Source: Medicago truncatula (taxonomy: Eukaryota > Streptophyta > Magnoliopsida > Fabales > Fabaceae). From it: DNA of 64,000 nucleotides. Under the pieces are notes generated by a model that saw only the letters and a program-made list of their open reading frames with translations, ran no database searches and was not told where the DNA came from. Of this stretch, positions 10,701 to 20,950 are shown piece by piece. Location of the stretch: positions 36,804,576 through 36,868,575 of the forward strand of contig NC_053043.1 of assembly GCF_003473485.1 (NCBI RefSeq), given 5' to 3'. Each line of letters starts with the position of its first letter. Position 1 is the stretch's first letter. The position numbers were made by a program, and so were the translations under genes.

Positions 10701-13700
10701 TAGGGTCAGGGAGTAGTGGATCTAAGAGATCTCACGAGGACTCTGTAGGATCTAGTGCTCGTCCAATGGGTAGGGAGGCAGCTAAAAAAAAAGGTAAAAT
10801 GAAAAGCAAGGGCGAGACATTGGAGAAGGTGGAAAAGGAATGGGTTCAATTCAAAGAATTAAAAGAGCAAGAGATTGAACAATTGAAAGAGTTAAATTTG
10901 GTGAAAAAACAGAAAAACAAGTTGCTGCAAGAAAAGACTCAAGCTAAAAAAATGAAAATGTATCTAAAGTTAAGGGACGAAGAGCATCTCGATGACCGGA
11001 AGAAGGAGCTGTTGGAGAATTTGGAGCGTGAGCTGTTTGAAAATTAATTTTAATCAAATATTTGTTTGTATTCAGTCAACATTATCAGTGTTGTCTAGTC
11101 CCGACTGTTTGCTTTAATATTTGTCAGTGTTGTCTAGTCCGTAGTGTTTGCTTTAATAATTATCAGAGTGTTGTCTAGTCCCCAATGTTTACTTTAATAA
11201 TTGTCAGTGTTGTCTAGTCCCCGTGACTTATTTGCTTTAATAATTATGTCCACTGTGTGCCCATTATTTGTCAGTGTTGTCTAGTCCGTAGTGTTTGCTT
11301 TAATAATTATCAGAGTGTTGTCTAGTCCCCAATGTTTACTTTAATAATTGTCAGTGTTGTCTAGTCCCCGTGACTTATTTGCTTTAATAATTATGTCCAC
11401 TGTGTGCCCATTATTTCACCTACTATAACTTATTTCAAATCCGTCAATGTCCACCACACAATGTACTTATATATAGGGACTCATATCTACTTTCAATTTC
11501 ACAAGTCTCATTAAAATCTACTTTCAATTTCACAAATCTCATTCATATCTTCTTCCAAAAAACCTATCAATGGATCCTTTTGATTTGGAAGCCTACTTCC
11601 AAAAACGTGATGCTGAAGACACGTATATAGTCAACCGATTTATTCAGCGTCGAAAACAAATAGAGGAAGGTAGTGGATCTCGTAGTAGAAAATATTTAAA
11701 GAGAGATCATGCAGGGGCAAACCAAAGACTCATTGACGACTACTTTGCCAATGAGCCTACATATGACGATGCAATGTTTCGTCGTCGGTACCGGATGCAA
11801 AAACATGTCTTCCTTCGAATCGTTGGAGACCTTTCAAGTAGTGATAACTACTTCACCCAGCGAGTTGATGCCGCCAACAAAGAAGGTATATCACCGTTAG
11901 CAAAATGTACCACAGCAATGCGAATGTTAGCATATGGTGTGGCAGCAGATGCGGTAGATGAATACATAAAAATAGGAGGTACTACAGCATTGGAGTGCTT
12001 ACGTAGATTCTGTAAAGGAATCATACGACTGTATGAGCAAGTGTATCTGAGAGCACCAACCCAAGATGACCTTCAAAGAATACTACATGTTAGTGAAATG
12101 CGAGGGTTCCCAGGGATGATCGGGAGTATTGACTGCATGCACTGGGAGTGGAAAAATTGTCCTAAAGCATGGGAAGGTCAATTCACCAGGGGGGATAAGG
12201 GAACCACCACAGTTATTCTTGAAGCAGTTGCATCTCATGATCTATGGATCTGGCATGCCTTTTTTGGATGTCCGGGAACGTTGAACGATATAAACGTTCT
12301 AGACCGGTCACCAGTGTTCGATGATGTGGAACAGGGAAAGACTCCAAGGGTGAATTACTTTGTGAATCAACGTCCCTATAATATGACATACTATCTAGCT
12401 GATGGTATCTACCCTTCTTACCCAACTTTCGTCAAATCAATTAGGCTTCCTCAAAGTGAACCCGATAAGTTATTTGCAAAACATCAAGAGAGCTGTCGGA
12501 AGGACATCGAACGTGCTTTTGGTGTGCTTCAAGCTCGATTTAAAATCATCCGTGAACCAGCTCGCTTGTGGGACATAGCTGATTTGGGTATAATCATGAG
12601 GTCATGCATCATATTACATAATATGATTGTTGAGGATGAACGAGATACATATGCTCAACGTTGGACCGATTTTGAGCAATCTGAGGGAAGTGGATCTAGT
12701 ACACAGCAACCATACTCGACCGAGGTGTTACCCACTTTTGCAAATCATGTGCGTGCTAGATCCGAGTTGCGTGATCCAAATGTTCATCACGAATTGCAAG
12801 CAGATCTAGTGAAGCACATATGGACAAAGTTTGGAATGTTTCATGATTGAAGATGATTTGTATCGTACTAAATAAATTACTTGTGTGTTGTGTGCTTGTT
12901 TGTTGTCTTGCATTTTAAGCTATTTGTGTGTTGCGTGCTTAGTTTGTTGTATTGCATTTTAAGTTAAGAAAATATAAATAAATTATTTAAATAAATTTTG
13001 TTTTTAGAAACAAAAAAAAATTAAGTGTATCTTTATTTTAATTTAATTATAATCGATAATTTTAATTTTATGTAATTATAAAAACAAAAATATAAAATTA
13101 AATAAATAATAAGAAATAAAAGGTGGTGGGGTAGGGTGTTGAATGAAAAAACCATTGGAGAGGTAAAAATTGAATGAGTGTTGAATGAAGAGAGAGAAAA
13201 TGATGTGGAGTGTTGGGAATTGAAAAAGTGGGTGTTGAATGGTATTATTGTGTTTAACCATTGTAGATGGTCTTATGAAACATAGAGATAGAAATATCAA
13301 AGTAATTTCTTCACACACTTTGTTCCCGTGAGCTTAGCCCATTGCATTGGAAATTGAAAACTTTGACATTTTCAAAAAATAATTACTTAATTTAAAAAGC
13401 TTTAAGAGTGCTCCGAAACACTCGTTAACAAGACCCAACAAAACATATCAAGCTAACCACTCAAATAAAGTTAGCTTTTTTGAAGTCCTAATTATTGAAA
13501 TTTGAATATAATCCATCTTTACAAAACCGACTTATAAAGTGAAAAGTGTGATAAAAATGTATCTCAATTTTTATTTTATTTTTATAAATTCTTATTATCT
13601 ATCCAATCCAATGCGACACTTGGATTTATTTTAATACTAATCTCGTTATTATGTGACCAAAATATCAATTAACGTAGTGGTGTGGTTTCCGTTCCAGGAG

Positions 13701-15080
13701 TTGATAACCACAAACGGTTGTATGTGGCGAAAATTGAAAAAACTCAAAGGTGTTGGAATTGGCCGCAAATGCCGACGCTTGCGGTGGTAGTGAGCATAAA
13801 GACATGTCCCATAATTAGAAATGTACCATATAAAAATGGTAGATTTGTGCGAATGATTGTGTGTTTAGATAGAGCACACTTTGTATTTATAATAGTAATT
13901 AATAGGCCAAACACCTCTCCGGATCCTTTAAGTTTCATGTCTGATTTAGATAGATCCTTAAAGTTTTTAAGGTTTCAGATAGTTTCGAGTTTGTTTCGGA
14001 TATGTCTTTTAAGTTTTTAAGGTTTCAGATTAATCCTTTAAGTTTCGAGTTTGTTTCAGATAGGTCCTTTCTATCAATCTCCGTTAAGCCAAAGTTGATC
14101 TGTCCGTTAAAGCAAAGTTGATCTGGTTGGGGAAAAATTGATGTCAAGTGTGAGAGAGAACCACCTCACCCACTTAACGGACAGAACAACTTTGGCTTAA
14201 CGGAGGTTGACAGAAATGACCTATCCGAAATAAACTCGAAACTTAAAGAACCTATCTGAAACCTTAGAAAATTAAATGATCTATCTAAAACAAACGTAAA
14301 ACTTAAAGGACTCAGGGAGGTATTTGGCCTAATTAATATGTATGATTATGTGTGTCCAAATTTTTTATATTTGTGATTATAATCAAGCAAGTGTTGCTCT
14401 TCTTTTCAACTTCCTCCACAATTTATACTAAGTCATATTATTAATTGACGTGACAATCATCTCTCCATATTTAAAAATTCCATCCGCTCTCATGTCTACA
14501 AGCTCATTTTTGCCCATTTTTGTTTTTAATTTTGAAGAAAACTTATGCTGACTACGAGTGTTGGATATCGTATCAATTAACGTTGATAGCTCAACGTAAT
14601 GTTGGAAAAACCATGGGAATAGTACTATCAAAATCACAAAGGAAAAACATAGGGACCTAAACCGCTTCAAAATGAGTTAAGATCCTTTCCATTTAATCTC
14701 TTCTCCATTTCTTCCATTTAGAGAGATATAGACACAAAAAATCTTAAAAATAATTAATGCAATACTCAAATAAACAATGCAAATAAACTTATAATTAAAA
14801 ACTATATTTTAAATGGTCACTTACTTTGATGTTTACCGTATTTGACATCAAAGCAATCAGCCATTCTTGGACTTCCCATGTTTGGTGCTTCTTTTCCAAC
14901 CTCATTGCATTGATTCCATGACTCAATAGCAACTCTCAAGCCATCTCTTTTCATACCAGGATCTCCAATGGCTGATATATAATCTTGATCATTCAATAAA
15001 GCATTCACTTCCAACAATAGAAATAAACATGCAAATGCACATAATTTTGCTATATGGTGATACTTAGAACCCTCATCCAT
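7776..15080 (-). CDS. Secreted plant protein of unknown function (probably DUF7705 family), three exons
   Basis: Exon 1 is 15080-14825, exon 2 is 9181-8073 (or from 9184) and exon 3 is 7913-7776, giving about 500 residues. I joined them because exon 1 carries the family N-terminus (DPGMKRDGLRVAIESWNQCN and ADCFDV), exon 2 carries the body (TPRPWQFWMIMLK, PCFGEGCMN, MRGIFYG, YPWLMLYLRSDAT, GSCWKNNG, TWELDVG) and exon 3 the end (DPGTEPVERHWPSIDLGTEI). Phases agree at both junctions. Residues 1-27 form a signal peptide with a leucine-rich core, and N-glycosylation sequons follow, so it should enter the secretory pathway. I recall the family as DUF7705; no function is known to me. The start is the ATG at 15080; the frame opens further upstream only with a TTG. 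Intron 2 has a GC donor. Intron 1 is 5.6 kb because it holds a complete Harbinger transposon. It is not a neprosin (DUF239) protein. Confidence 0.82.
9216..9398. repeat. MITE-like inverted repeat next to the Harbinger insertion
   Basis: The left part (GCACCATCAATCAAT) and the right part (ATTGACGGTGTAAAAACATT) are imperfect inverted copies of a short sequence. It lies in intron 1 of the unknown-function gene. Ends and superfamily are not resolved. Confidence 0.35.
9560..9715 (+). repeat. Subterminal GC-rich hairpin and ACGTGGC direct repeats of the Harbinger element
   Basis: GGACACGTGGC followed by an ATTGGCTG motif occurs at about 9562 and again at about 9682. Between them lies a perfect nine-base-pair stem with a three-base loop (9595-9615, GGCGCGTGT / ACACGCGCC). 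These could be binding sites for the element's Myb-like protein, or G-box-like promoter sites; that is inference. Confidence 0.45.
9800..9807 (+). promoter_or_regulatory. TATA box of Harbinger ORF1
   Basis: TATAAATA lies 119 bp before the ORF1 start codon at 9926. Confidence 0.6.
9926..11047 (+). CDS. Harbinger ORF1: Myb/SANT-like DNA-binding protein
   Basis: This is an uninterrupted 373-residue protein. Residues 1-105 are Asn/Pro/Phe-rich and of low complexity. A basic KSKRSK stretch precedes a trihelix/Myb-like domain (about residues 130-245: PAWNTQQNLVLISAWI, then ETYWGKIAEY, then RNRFNYMSKIINKW). The C-terminal third has KKKGK basic patches and a long charged coiled coil (KELKEQEIEQLKELN and onward), as in the NAM-associated C-terminal domain. 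In plant Harbinger elements this partner protein binds the element ends and helps carry the transposase into the nucleus. Genome annotations often mislabel such proteins as host glutathione S-transferase T3-like. The ATG is preceded by a clear TATA box. Confidence 0.88.
   Translation: MDPNNNHFNTQNFSNYPYNYENPNNYPNPNQFYNQRPQNIHQNVPNFGFSPNFNQSSSVPNFHPYHGSMMRYPSQTPPFNGYMPMGNENFPSVDATQYPEFSTQITPGGMAVSDEVTREDSTPKSKRSKEPAWNTQQNLVLISAWIKYGTSSVVGRNQRGETYWGKIAEYCNEYCSFDSPRDLVACRNRFNYMSKIINKWIGAYESAKRMQGSGWSEDDILTKAQELFAGGKNIQFTLKEEWHALRDQPRYGSQMGGNVGSGSSGSKRSHEDSVGSSARPMGREAAKKKGKMKSKGETLEKVEKEWVQFKELKEQEIEQLKELNLVKKQKNKLLQEKTQAKKMKMYLKLRDEEHLDDRKKELLENLERELFEN
11119..11416 (+). repeat. Two copies of a 147 bp tandem repeat between the Harbinger ORFs
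   Basis: The block starting TTTGTCAGTGTTGTCTAGTCC at about 11121 is repeated almost exactly 147 bp later. Each unit itself holds three copies of a shorter TGTCTAGTCC motif followed by a GCTTTAATAAT-like stretch, and two further motifs precede the block. It lies between the stop of ORF1 and the transposase promoter. Confidence 0.8.
11468..11475 (+). promoter_or_regulatory. TATA box of the Harbinger transposase
   Basis: TATATATA lies 95 bp before the transposase start codon, so the two ORFs look separately transcribed in the same direction. Confidence 0.55.
11570..12850 (+). CDS. Harbinger DDE transposase
   Basis: This is an uninterrupted 426-residue protein of the PIF/Harbinger DDE_Tnp_4 family. 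The N-terminal part holds a helix-turn-helix-like segment (FRRRYRMQKHVFLRIVGDL). The catalytic triad is visible as Asp in GSIDCMHWEWKNCP, Asp in GTLNDINVLDRSP and Glu in CRKDIERAFGVLQARF. The family's late motif MRSCIILHNMIVEDER is also present. The length is normal for the family and there is no frameshift or stop, so the protein may still be active. The start follows a TATA box and a short A-rich leader. Confidence 0.93.
   Translation: MDPFDLEAYFQKRDAEDTYIVNRFIQRRKQIEEGSGSRSRKYLKRDHAGANQRLIDDYFANEPTYDDAMFRRRYRMQKHVFLRIVGDLSSSDNYFTQRVDAANKEGISPLAKCTTAMRMLAYGVAADAVDEYIKIGGTTALECLRRFCKGIIRLYEQVYLRAPTQDDLQRILHVSEMRGFPGMIGSIDCMHWEWKNCPKAWEGQFTRGDKGTTTVILEAVASHDLWIWHAFFGCPGTLNDINVLDRSPVFDDVEQGKTPRVNYFVNQRPYNMTYYLADGIYPSYPTFVKSIRLPQSEPDKLFAKHQESCRKDIERAFGVLQARFKIIREPARLWDIADLGIIMRSCIILHNMIVEDERDTYAQRWTDFEQSEGSGSSTQQPYSTEVLPTFANHVRARSELRDPNVHHELQADLVKHIWTKFGMFHD
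13905..14329. mobile_element. Mutator-like foldback element, copy 1
   Basis: The 425 bp element starts GGCCAAACACC and ends GGTATTTGGCC, flanked by the perfect 9 bp duplication TAATTAATA (13896-13904 and 14330-14338). Both arms repeat short units around CCTTTAAGTTT and CAGATAGGTCC, so the whole element can fold on itself. A 9 bp duplication is diagnostic of the Mutator superfamily. A shorter relative lies at 41629. It lies in intron 1 of the unknown-function gene. Confidence 0.85.
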
Positions 15081-15131
15081 TAATCCTACACTTGAGATAG
15101 ACACAAAACAAAGAGAGTGAAGAGAAATCAA

Positions 15132-16600
15132 GAGAGAACATATGTGAGTTGGATGGATGTGGTGTCAACAAATGCTTTCTCTTTTAAATTTTAGTCCTAT
15201 TTATGTGTGGGGTTTTATCTATTCTTTTGTTTCTCTCAACATGTGTCTTATTACATGCTTGACTTTTTCTATAAAAATATATTTTTGTTAAGACATTTTT
15301 TTAATAATTATACTGCTTTTAAAAATCGTTATGATTTTTTTGATAAAAATTATTTTTCTTATTTAAATATTATTCTTGAGTCCAAAATTCCTAACTTAAC
15401 CGATAAAATTATCAAAATTGTTAGGCTGAACATTATGACCAGAATCAAATCCCGTTACCTTCACTTACGTGTGAGTTTATAATGACTTTATGATTTTGTT
15501 TATTTATAAAAAAAATATTATTCTTGAAATCTAGTTTATTTCGTAAAAGAAAATGGATATATCTAAAAAAAATATTATTCTTGAAATCTAGTTTGTTTCG
15601 TAAAAAGTAAATGGATATCTTTTTCTAGAGTTTTACTTTGAGAGGATCTTTTTGTAGTATTGTTGATATAATATTTCCGTTGACTAAACAAATAGAGAAT
15701 GACATATAAGTTAGCTCAATGAGTTTATGTCTTTTGTTCCCACTGTTATGAAATAAATGACTAATTTATTTCAACTTTTACTAAACAAAATGATTGTTAT
15801 TATAAATATTTTTAGACAAGTTTTCAGATCAATCAGTAATTGAAATCTTATTTGATATTAAAAATTGAATGCAGTTTTTTTATATTTGCAATCTGAGAAG
15901 AATATGACTGCATTTGGGTTGCAAACTACATTAATAAAAAAAAAGTGGCATTTTAATATCACTTTGTAAGGTAAGCGCTATTAAAGATACATCCTATGAC
16001 AATGCTTTTAAAAGAAAAACTATTAAACATAGGGCCTATAATTGCTCTTATTCTCAAACTTCTATTGAATTATATACAAAAAACCTTTTTTAAAGTGCCA
16101 AAATTTATCCTACAATAGGGATAATAAAGAAGGTACACTTACAATAGCAGTGGCTTTAATATCGCTTAAAAGGCCAAAAAAGGCAGAGATGAAGTACATA
16201 ATATTATCTAATTTGTAATTTTTTTCTGTAAGTCAAAAGTATGTACATGCATCAAATTGGTCGAAAGACATATCCCAACTAAGTTGACACTCGTAACAAT
16301 CAAAAGTTATATGCAAACATACTCCTAATATTATATCATATATAAATAAAGAGAAAATACAATAGAAGACGGGGCCAAACATAACGGTGGAAAAAAAAAA
16401 TAAAGCAAAAATAAAAGAAGACTATGGGAAACAGTAGATTGGAAAACCAAACCGATCCCTAAAAAATCCTTCTGAACGAAAGGAGAACGGTCATCCCTCT
16501 AAGATGTACCAACAATAGAGGGATCATGATTTGTAAGCTTATCTGCACACTCATTTCCTTGTGTGTGTGTGTGAGTGAACAACCTGGAGATTACATGACA
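15132..16600. other. Intergenic region with no recognised gene
   Basis: This is the AT-rich upstream region of the unknown-function gene. Apart from the 57 bp duplication I see only low-complexity sequence and a short GT microsatellite near 16560. Confidence 0.5.
15509..15618. repeat. 57 bp tandem duplication
   Basis: A unit with TATTATTCTTGAAATCTAG and GTAAAA..AAATGGATAT is present twice with a period of 57 bp and few changes. Confidence 0.7.
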
Positions 16601-16633
16601 AACAATTTATCCACATGTTGTGTAACTTCTAAG

Positions 16634-16751
16634 TCTTGGAAACAGCCTCTTGTGTAAAAATAGGGTAAGGTTGCGTACAATACACCAAATGGTGGAACCC
16701 TTCCCAGACCCTACATATGCGGGAGCTTTAGTGCACCAGATTGTCCTTTTT
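16634..16751 (+). mobile_element. TS-type plant SINE fragment with 16 bp target duplication
   Basis: It contains the conserved pieces CAGCCTCTTGTG, GGGTAAGGTTGCGTACAAT, CCCTTCCCAGACCCTACATA and GCGGGAGCTTTAGTGCACC, which I recognise as the body of the TS SINE family first described in tobacco. TTGTGTAACTTCTAAG (16618-16633) and TTGTGTAACTTCCAAG (16752-16767) flank it as a target duplication with one mismatch. The tRNA-related head is missing. A second, antisense copy is at about 55010. Confidence 0.75.
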
Positions 16752-17699
16752 TTGTGTAACTTCCAAGACTCTATAAAGTGATTAGGATGAAATTTAAACA
16801 GTTTTATTTTCATTGTACTATGTTATATAGTGATACAACTCTCTGGTTTTATAATGACATGCACTAACTTTTCAATTACAAGTACATAGTTGTGTTTATT
16901 CTCTACAATTTGTCAAATTCAATCATGATGATCTAATCTCATGTCATCAATGAATGACTTTCCGTCAAGTTTACGAGCAAAGAATTTTTTTAAGTATTCC
17001 TCTACTCCAACTTTTTTAAACCGTGGTGGTGTTTTTTCAGTAATCAAGCTCTCCATTGGACCTACAATACTATCTTGTTTTAGGCCATGGAAAATGGCAA
17101 TTGAAAGCCTTTCCTTTTCAGAGTTCACTGTTGCTCGATGCTCAATACTTCGATATATTCCATTTGTCATAATCTTCGATATAAAGCATGAAAAATAAAA
17201 CAGTGTGATGTAAGTATATCATATTTAAAAAGAAAATTAGGTCTAAATTGTAAAAATAAATGACAATCTCTAGTGATTTGAAAGTTATATATATGAATTA
17301 TGCTAGGAAAACACTTTTCTCAAACGTTTTCCTTATCAATTATATGCCTCCTCGCCAAATTCTAGTTGCAGTTCAACATCAACAAGCCTATGCTTATTCA
17401 ATCTTCTATGTTCATCCGAGTGAAGGATGAAATTCAATCACCATTATTCCTTTACTCATTTGATCCAATTAACTTGATTGGAGCAGGTCTATGCAACGAG
17501 CTCTTGGTTCAAGCTTTTTAAGAGACATAAACCTGAAAACTTTTCTTTCAACCCAAGTTACATAATTCTTTTTGGTCTTATGATATTTTACATGTTGTGT
17601 TCCTCACTAACTGAGTTACAACAACCTTACTTGACCACAAACCATGCTATCAGGTTCTTATTGACACTATAACGAACACTTTAGGTTTTTGTGTTATGC

Positions 17700-17950
17700 T
17701 TCCACCCTTTAATCCCACATAACAAACTTACAACCCAGATTTACAACTATCAGATTAGAAATCGCATTAGCATCTATCAACCATTGGTTCTGTCACCAAC
17801 TTGATGTGAATAATTCCTTATTCCATGGAGATGTGCAATAAGCTAATACATTCTTATACCACCCAGTATCCCTCAATCAAAGCTAATCAAGTGTGCGAAC
17901 TAATAAAGCGTTTATACGAACTTCAAAAATATTGCGTTTTTTTATTAGGG
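17700..17950 (+). mobile_element. Ty1/copia reverse transcriptase relic
   Basis: Translation gives IALASINHWFCHQLDVNNS followed by FHGDVQ and a stop, matching the start of the copia reverse transcriptase (HQLDVNNAFLHGDL in the family). Stops and degradation show it is dead. It lies within intron 3 of dioxygenase copy A; the limits are approximate. Confidence 0.55.
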
Positions 17951-20689
17951 TCTCATTTATAATATTATAGCAGAGCCTCCGATTTGATTGAGACGGCCGT
18001 CGATATCATGTTTCGATCCATGAAATATTCAAGGCAAAAGAACTATCCTCTAATAAATTGGAGCTATGCAAGAATACCCCATCTTGGTGAAATGATAAAT
18101 ACCCAATTGAATAAAAAAAATTATACTTTCAAATACCTAATTCCACTTTCTCACCGTTAAATTCAGAGAAGTGTTTTGACCTAGACAAACAAGAAAAAAG
18201 AATTCAAAGAAGTTTTTTATTTCGAACACGGTACATAATCACAGTACTTATATGGATTATCTCCGTTGAAAATTCTCTCAAGTTTTCTCCATTTTCAATC
18301 TCCATCATTCATTTTACCAAACAATTTCGCTCACATGTTTGATGGTTGAGATTTCAATTGAGAAAACCTGAGAGAATTTTCAATAAATTAAAGAGAATCC
18401 AAATCCTCAAGTTACACAATGTGAAAGCGATAGGGTTTCTAGATATATTGTGAAAGCGATAGGGTTTCTAGAATCATATGACACTACAAAATGTTTAATA
18501 AATGAATATATATTTTTTACCTCCAGCATGTCCCCAATGTTAACAATGAAGGCATTAGGCAGGGGTTTAACAGGAACCCACATACCATCTTTCCTCACTT
18601 GGAGCCCTTCTACATCATTGAGTTGTAGAAGGATAGTGAGTGCAGATCCATCTGAATGGGGTGTTAGGCCAATAACCTTTTCTGGTTGTGGACATGGAGG
18701 GTAATAGTTCATCCTCATTGATTGGACATCATCTTCAAAAAACATACTCATTTCTTTTTCATCCATTTTCAAAGCTTTTCCCATATAGTCAACAATAACC
18801 ATAGATAACTTTTTTAGTTCGGTTGAGTAAAGCTCAAAAGTATCTCTGCATGACAAAGAACATAGGTTAAGCAAGCACGATTCAAACACAAACACGGTAT
18901 ACGAGTCGACACTGACACGTCTACATCAATAATAATTTAAAATAAAATTAATTAACTGAATTAGTTATAGAGACTAAGTAACCACGCTCTTCGTACTTTA
19001 AATATTTAAATTGTTAAAGAATCTCTCACACCGGATGAGATATGGTCCAAAAATGATTTTATAAAGGAAGCAACTTCCACCTTACAATTAGGTTTTATAT
19101 ATGAGTTGGGCCAAACAAAAATATTTTAAAATGATATCTAAGAAATTTATCTTAAGAGATAAACAATTTGGTCACATCACTACTTAGAGGCTTTAGTCAC
19201 AACACTTAATCGTTTCATGTTTTAATTTTTGTTATGTGTGTGTCCAATGATATTTTACTCAAGGTTGTGATCATGTAAGTATTTCTCATTTAAAATTGGT
19301 TGAATCACCCGCTATTTTGTCATTATTACTCCAGAGAGAATAAGCTTATAAGTGGAAAACAATCCTCACTTTACAAATAAATTTTTTCAGGATCGAGTAA
19401 AGTTCAACTCAAATCAAAGATAAATAGAGAGAGAACCAGATAGGAAGAGGAAGTTGTGGAAACAAGTGAGGCATTCTAGAGTGTTTAGGAAGGGTAGTCA
19501 TAAAGAAAATATCTGCCCAATCAAGTTTCTGTTCCTCACTCATAACAAATGCTTGTCCAAATCCCTCCATATGATGGGGAGTTTGCCAAAACTTTTTCTT
19601 CTCTGACATTGGAAGGTTGAAGAAATCTTGAGTCTCCAATTTTACTTTCTCCAACAAGGAAAGACTGATTGGATGGTTTATCAGCTGTTGTATAATAAAA
19701 TAAAAAGTGAATTAATACTTTGTAAAAAAAAGAGTAAATTAATACTACTATTTTGTTTTAAAATTTTTAAATATATTCCTTATAAAATTTAGAAATTTTC
19801 TTAGTCTCTTTATCCACTTTTTAGCCAACGCAAAATATAAAACTACATGTTTTTTGTTTTTTTTCCACTCAAAGAGGTACTAAAAGTATGTTATTTGTAG
19901 AGAATTGAAAGTGGGTAAAAAAACTAACACCAAAATTTAAGATATTTACATGGACTACAATGATTATCTATTTTTAATATTTTGGAAGAAAAAAATTCAT
20001 GTTTTGTTACATATATTTAATTCATATTTTGTTCAAAAAATTCTAATTTTTTTAGGAGAGATATTCTTATAATATAATATTGTACCTTTATCTATAAAAA
20101 AAGTATGAATTTTACACATGAGTTTATTTAAAAGGAGTGACCAAAAGTGAAGATGGAAAATTTTATAGGGACTAAAAGTTGAAGAAAATTTTTAAAAGGA
20201 CTAAAACCTAAAATTGATATATTTATAGGGACTAAAAACATATTCAACCTTTTGTAAATTAATGGATTAATTTTTTATATGGTTATTTTATGTGAATATA
20301 TTTACATTTCTTTCACTTAATTATTCAATGCAATATAATTACATTACAACAGTAAGAATTATATCTTGTCGAAAGAAAAAAAAAAGAAATATATTTATAT
20401 TCTAATAATTTAAAACTAATTTATTTTAAATTTATTATCGTCAACCATTATTTAAACCCAACGAATTACTACCCCTTAGGACATGTCATTACACTATCAT
20501 TTTTTTAAAAAATAGAATGTTAATGAGTGTATTTTAAAATGTTAAAATTAATAAATTTATATTAAAAAGTGGTGTAATTATTGGTAAGACAAAAGTTCAA
20601 ACTTATATATTTTCAAGACAAAATTTTTAGTAATGGTTTTCTTAACCAATTGTCTTAGGACAAATAGTTTTCTATCCAACGCTCTTAGG

Positions 20690-20950
20690 ACAAAATTGGG
20701 GAGATTAAAAAAGTTGATTGTAGTATTAAATTTGTATATAATTATTATTGTTTTTACAATTTTATCCTTAAGAGAGAGAGTAAATTTATGTTTTCAATAT
20801 AATATTTATTGTTGATTGAAGAAAAAATGCAGAATAAATAAGGGTATGTTGGTAAAAAAATAATTAATGTACTTGGAAACACCAAAGAAGTCTTATAAAA
20901 AGGGACAAATTATTTTTTCAAAAAGGTCTTATAATTAAGAACGGAGGTAG
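20690..20950 (-). mobile_element. Truncated Stowaway-like MITE
   Basis: It is the reverse complement of most of the element at 48516-48809 and ends ACGGAGGTAG followed by TA. The other terminal repeat is lost and replaced by unrelated sequence. Confidence 0.6.

Larger units (their letters stand above)
9426..13272 (+). mobile_element. Complete PIF/Harbinger DNA transposon, apparently autonomous
   Basis: The 3847 bp element begins GACCATATGCAATGGTT and ends with the imperfect inverse AACCATTGTAGATGGTC. It is flanked by a perfect TTA duplication (9423-9425 and 13273-13275), the hallmark target of this superfamily. It encodes the two proteins Harbinger elements need, a Myb/SANT-like DNA-binding protein and a DDE transposase, both uninterrupted and each with its own TATA box. 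It sits on the strand opposite its host gene, inside intron 1. Confidence 0.93.

Noticed and set aside
15081..15131. Upstream start for the unknown-function gene
   Set aside because: The frame opens further only with a TTG codon. The ATG at 15080 directly precedes a good signal peptide.
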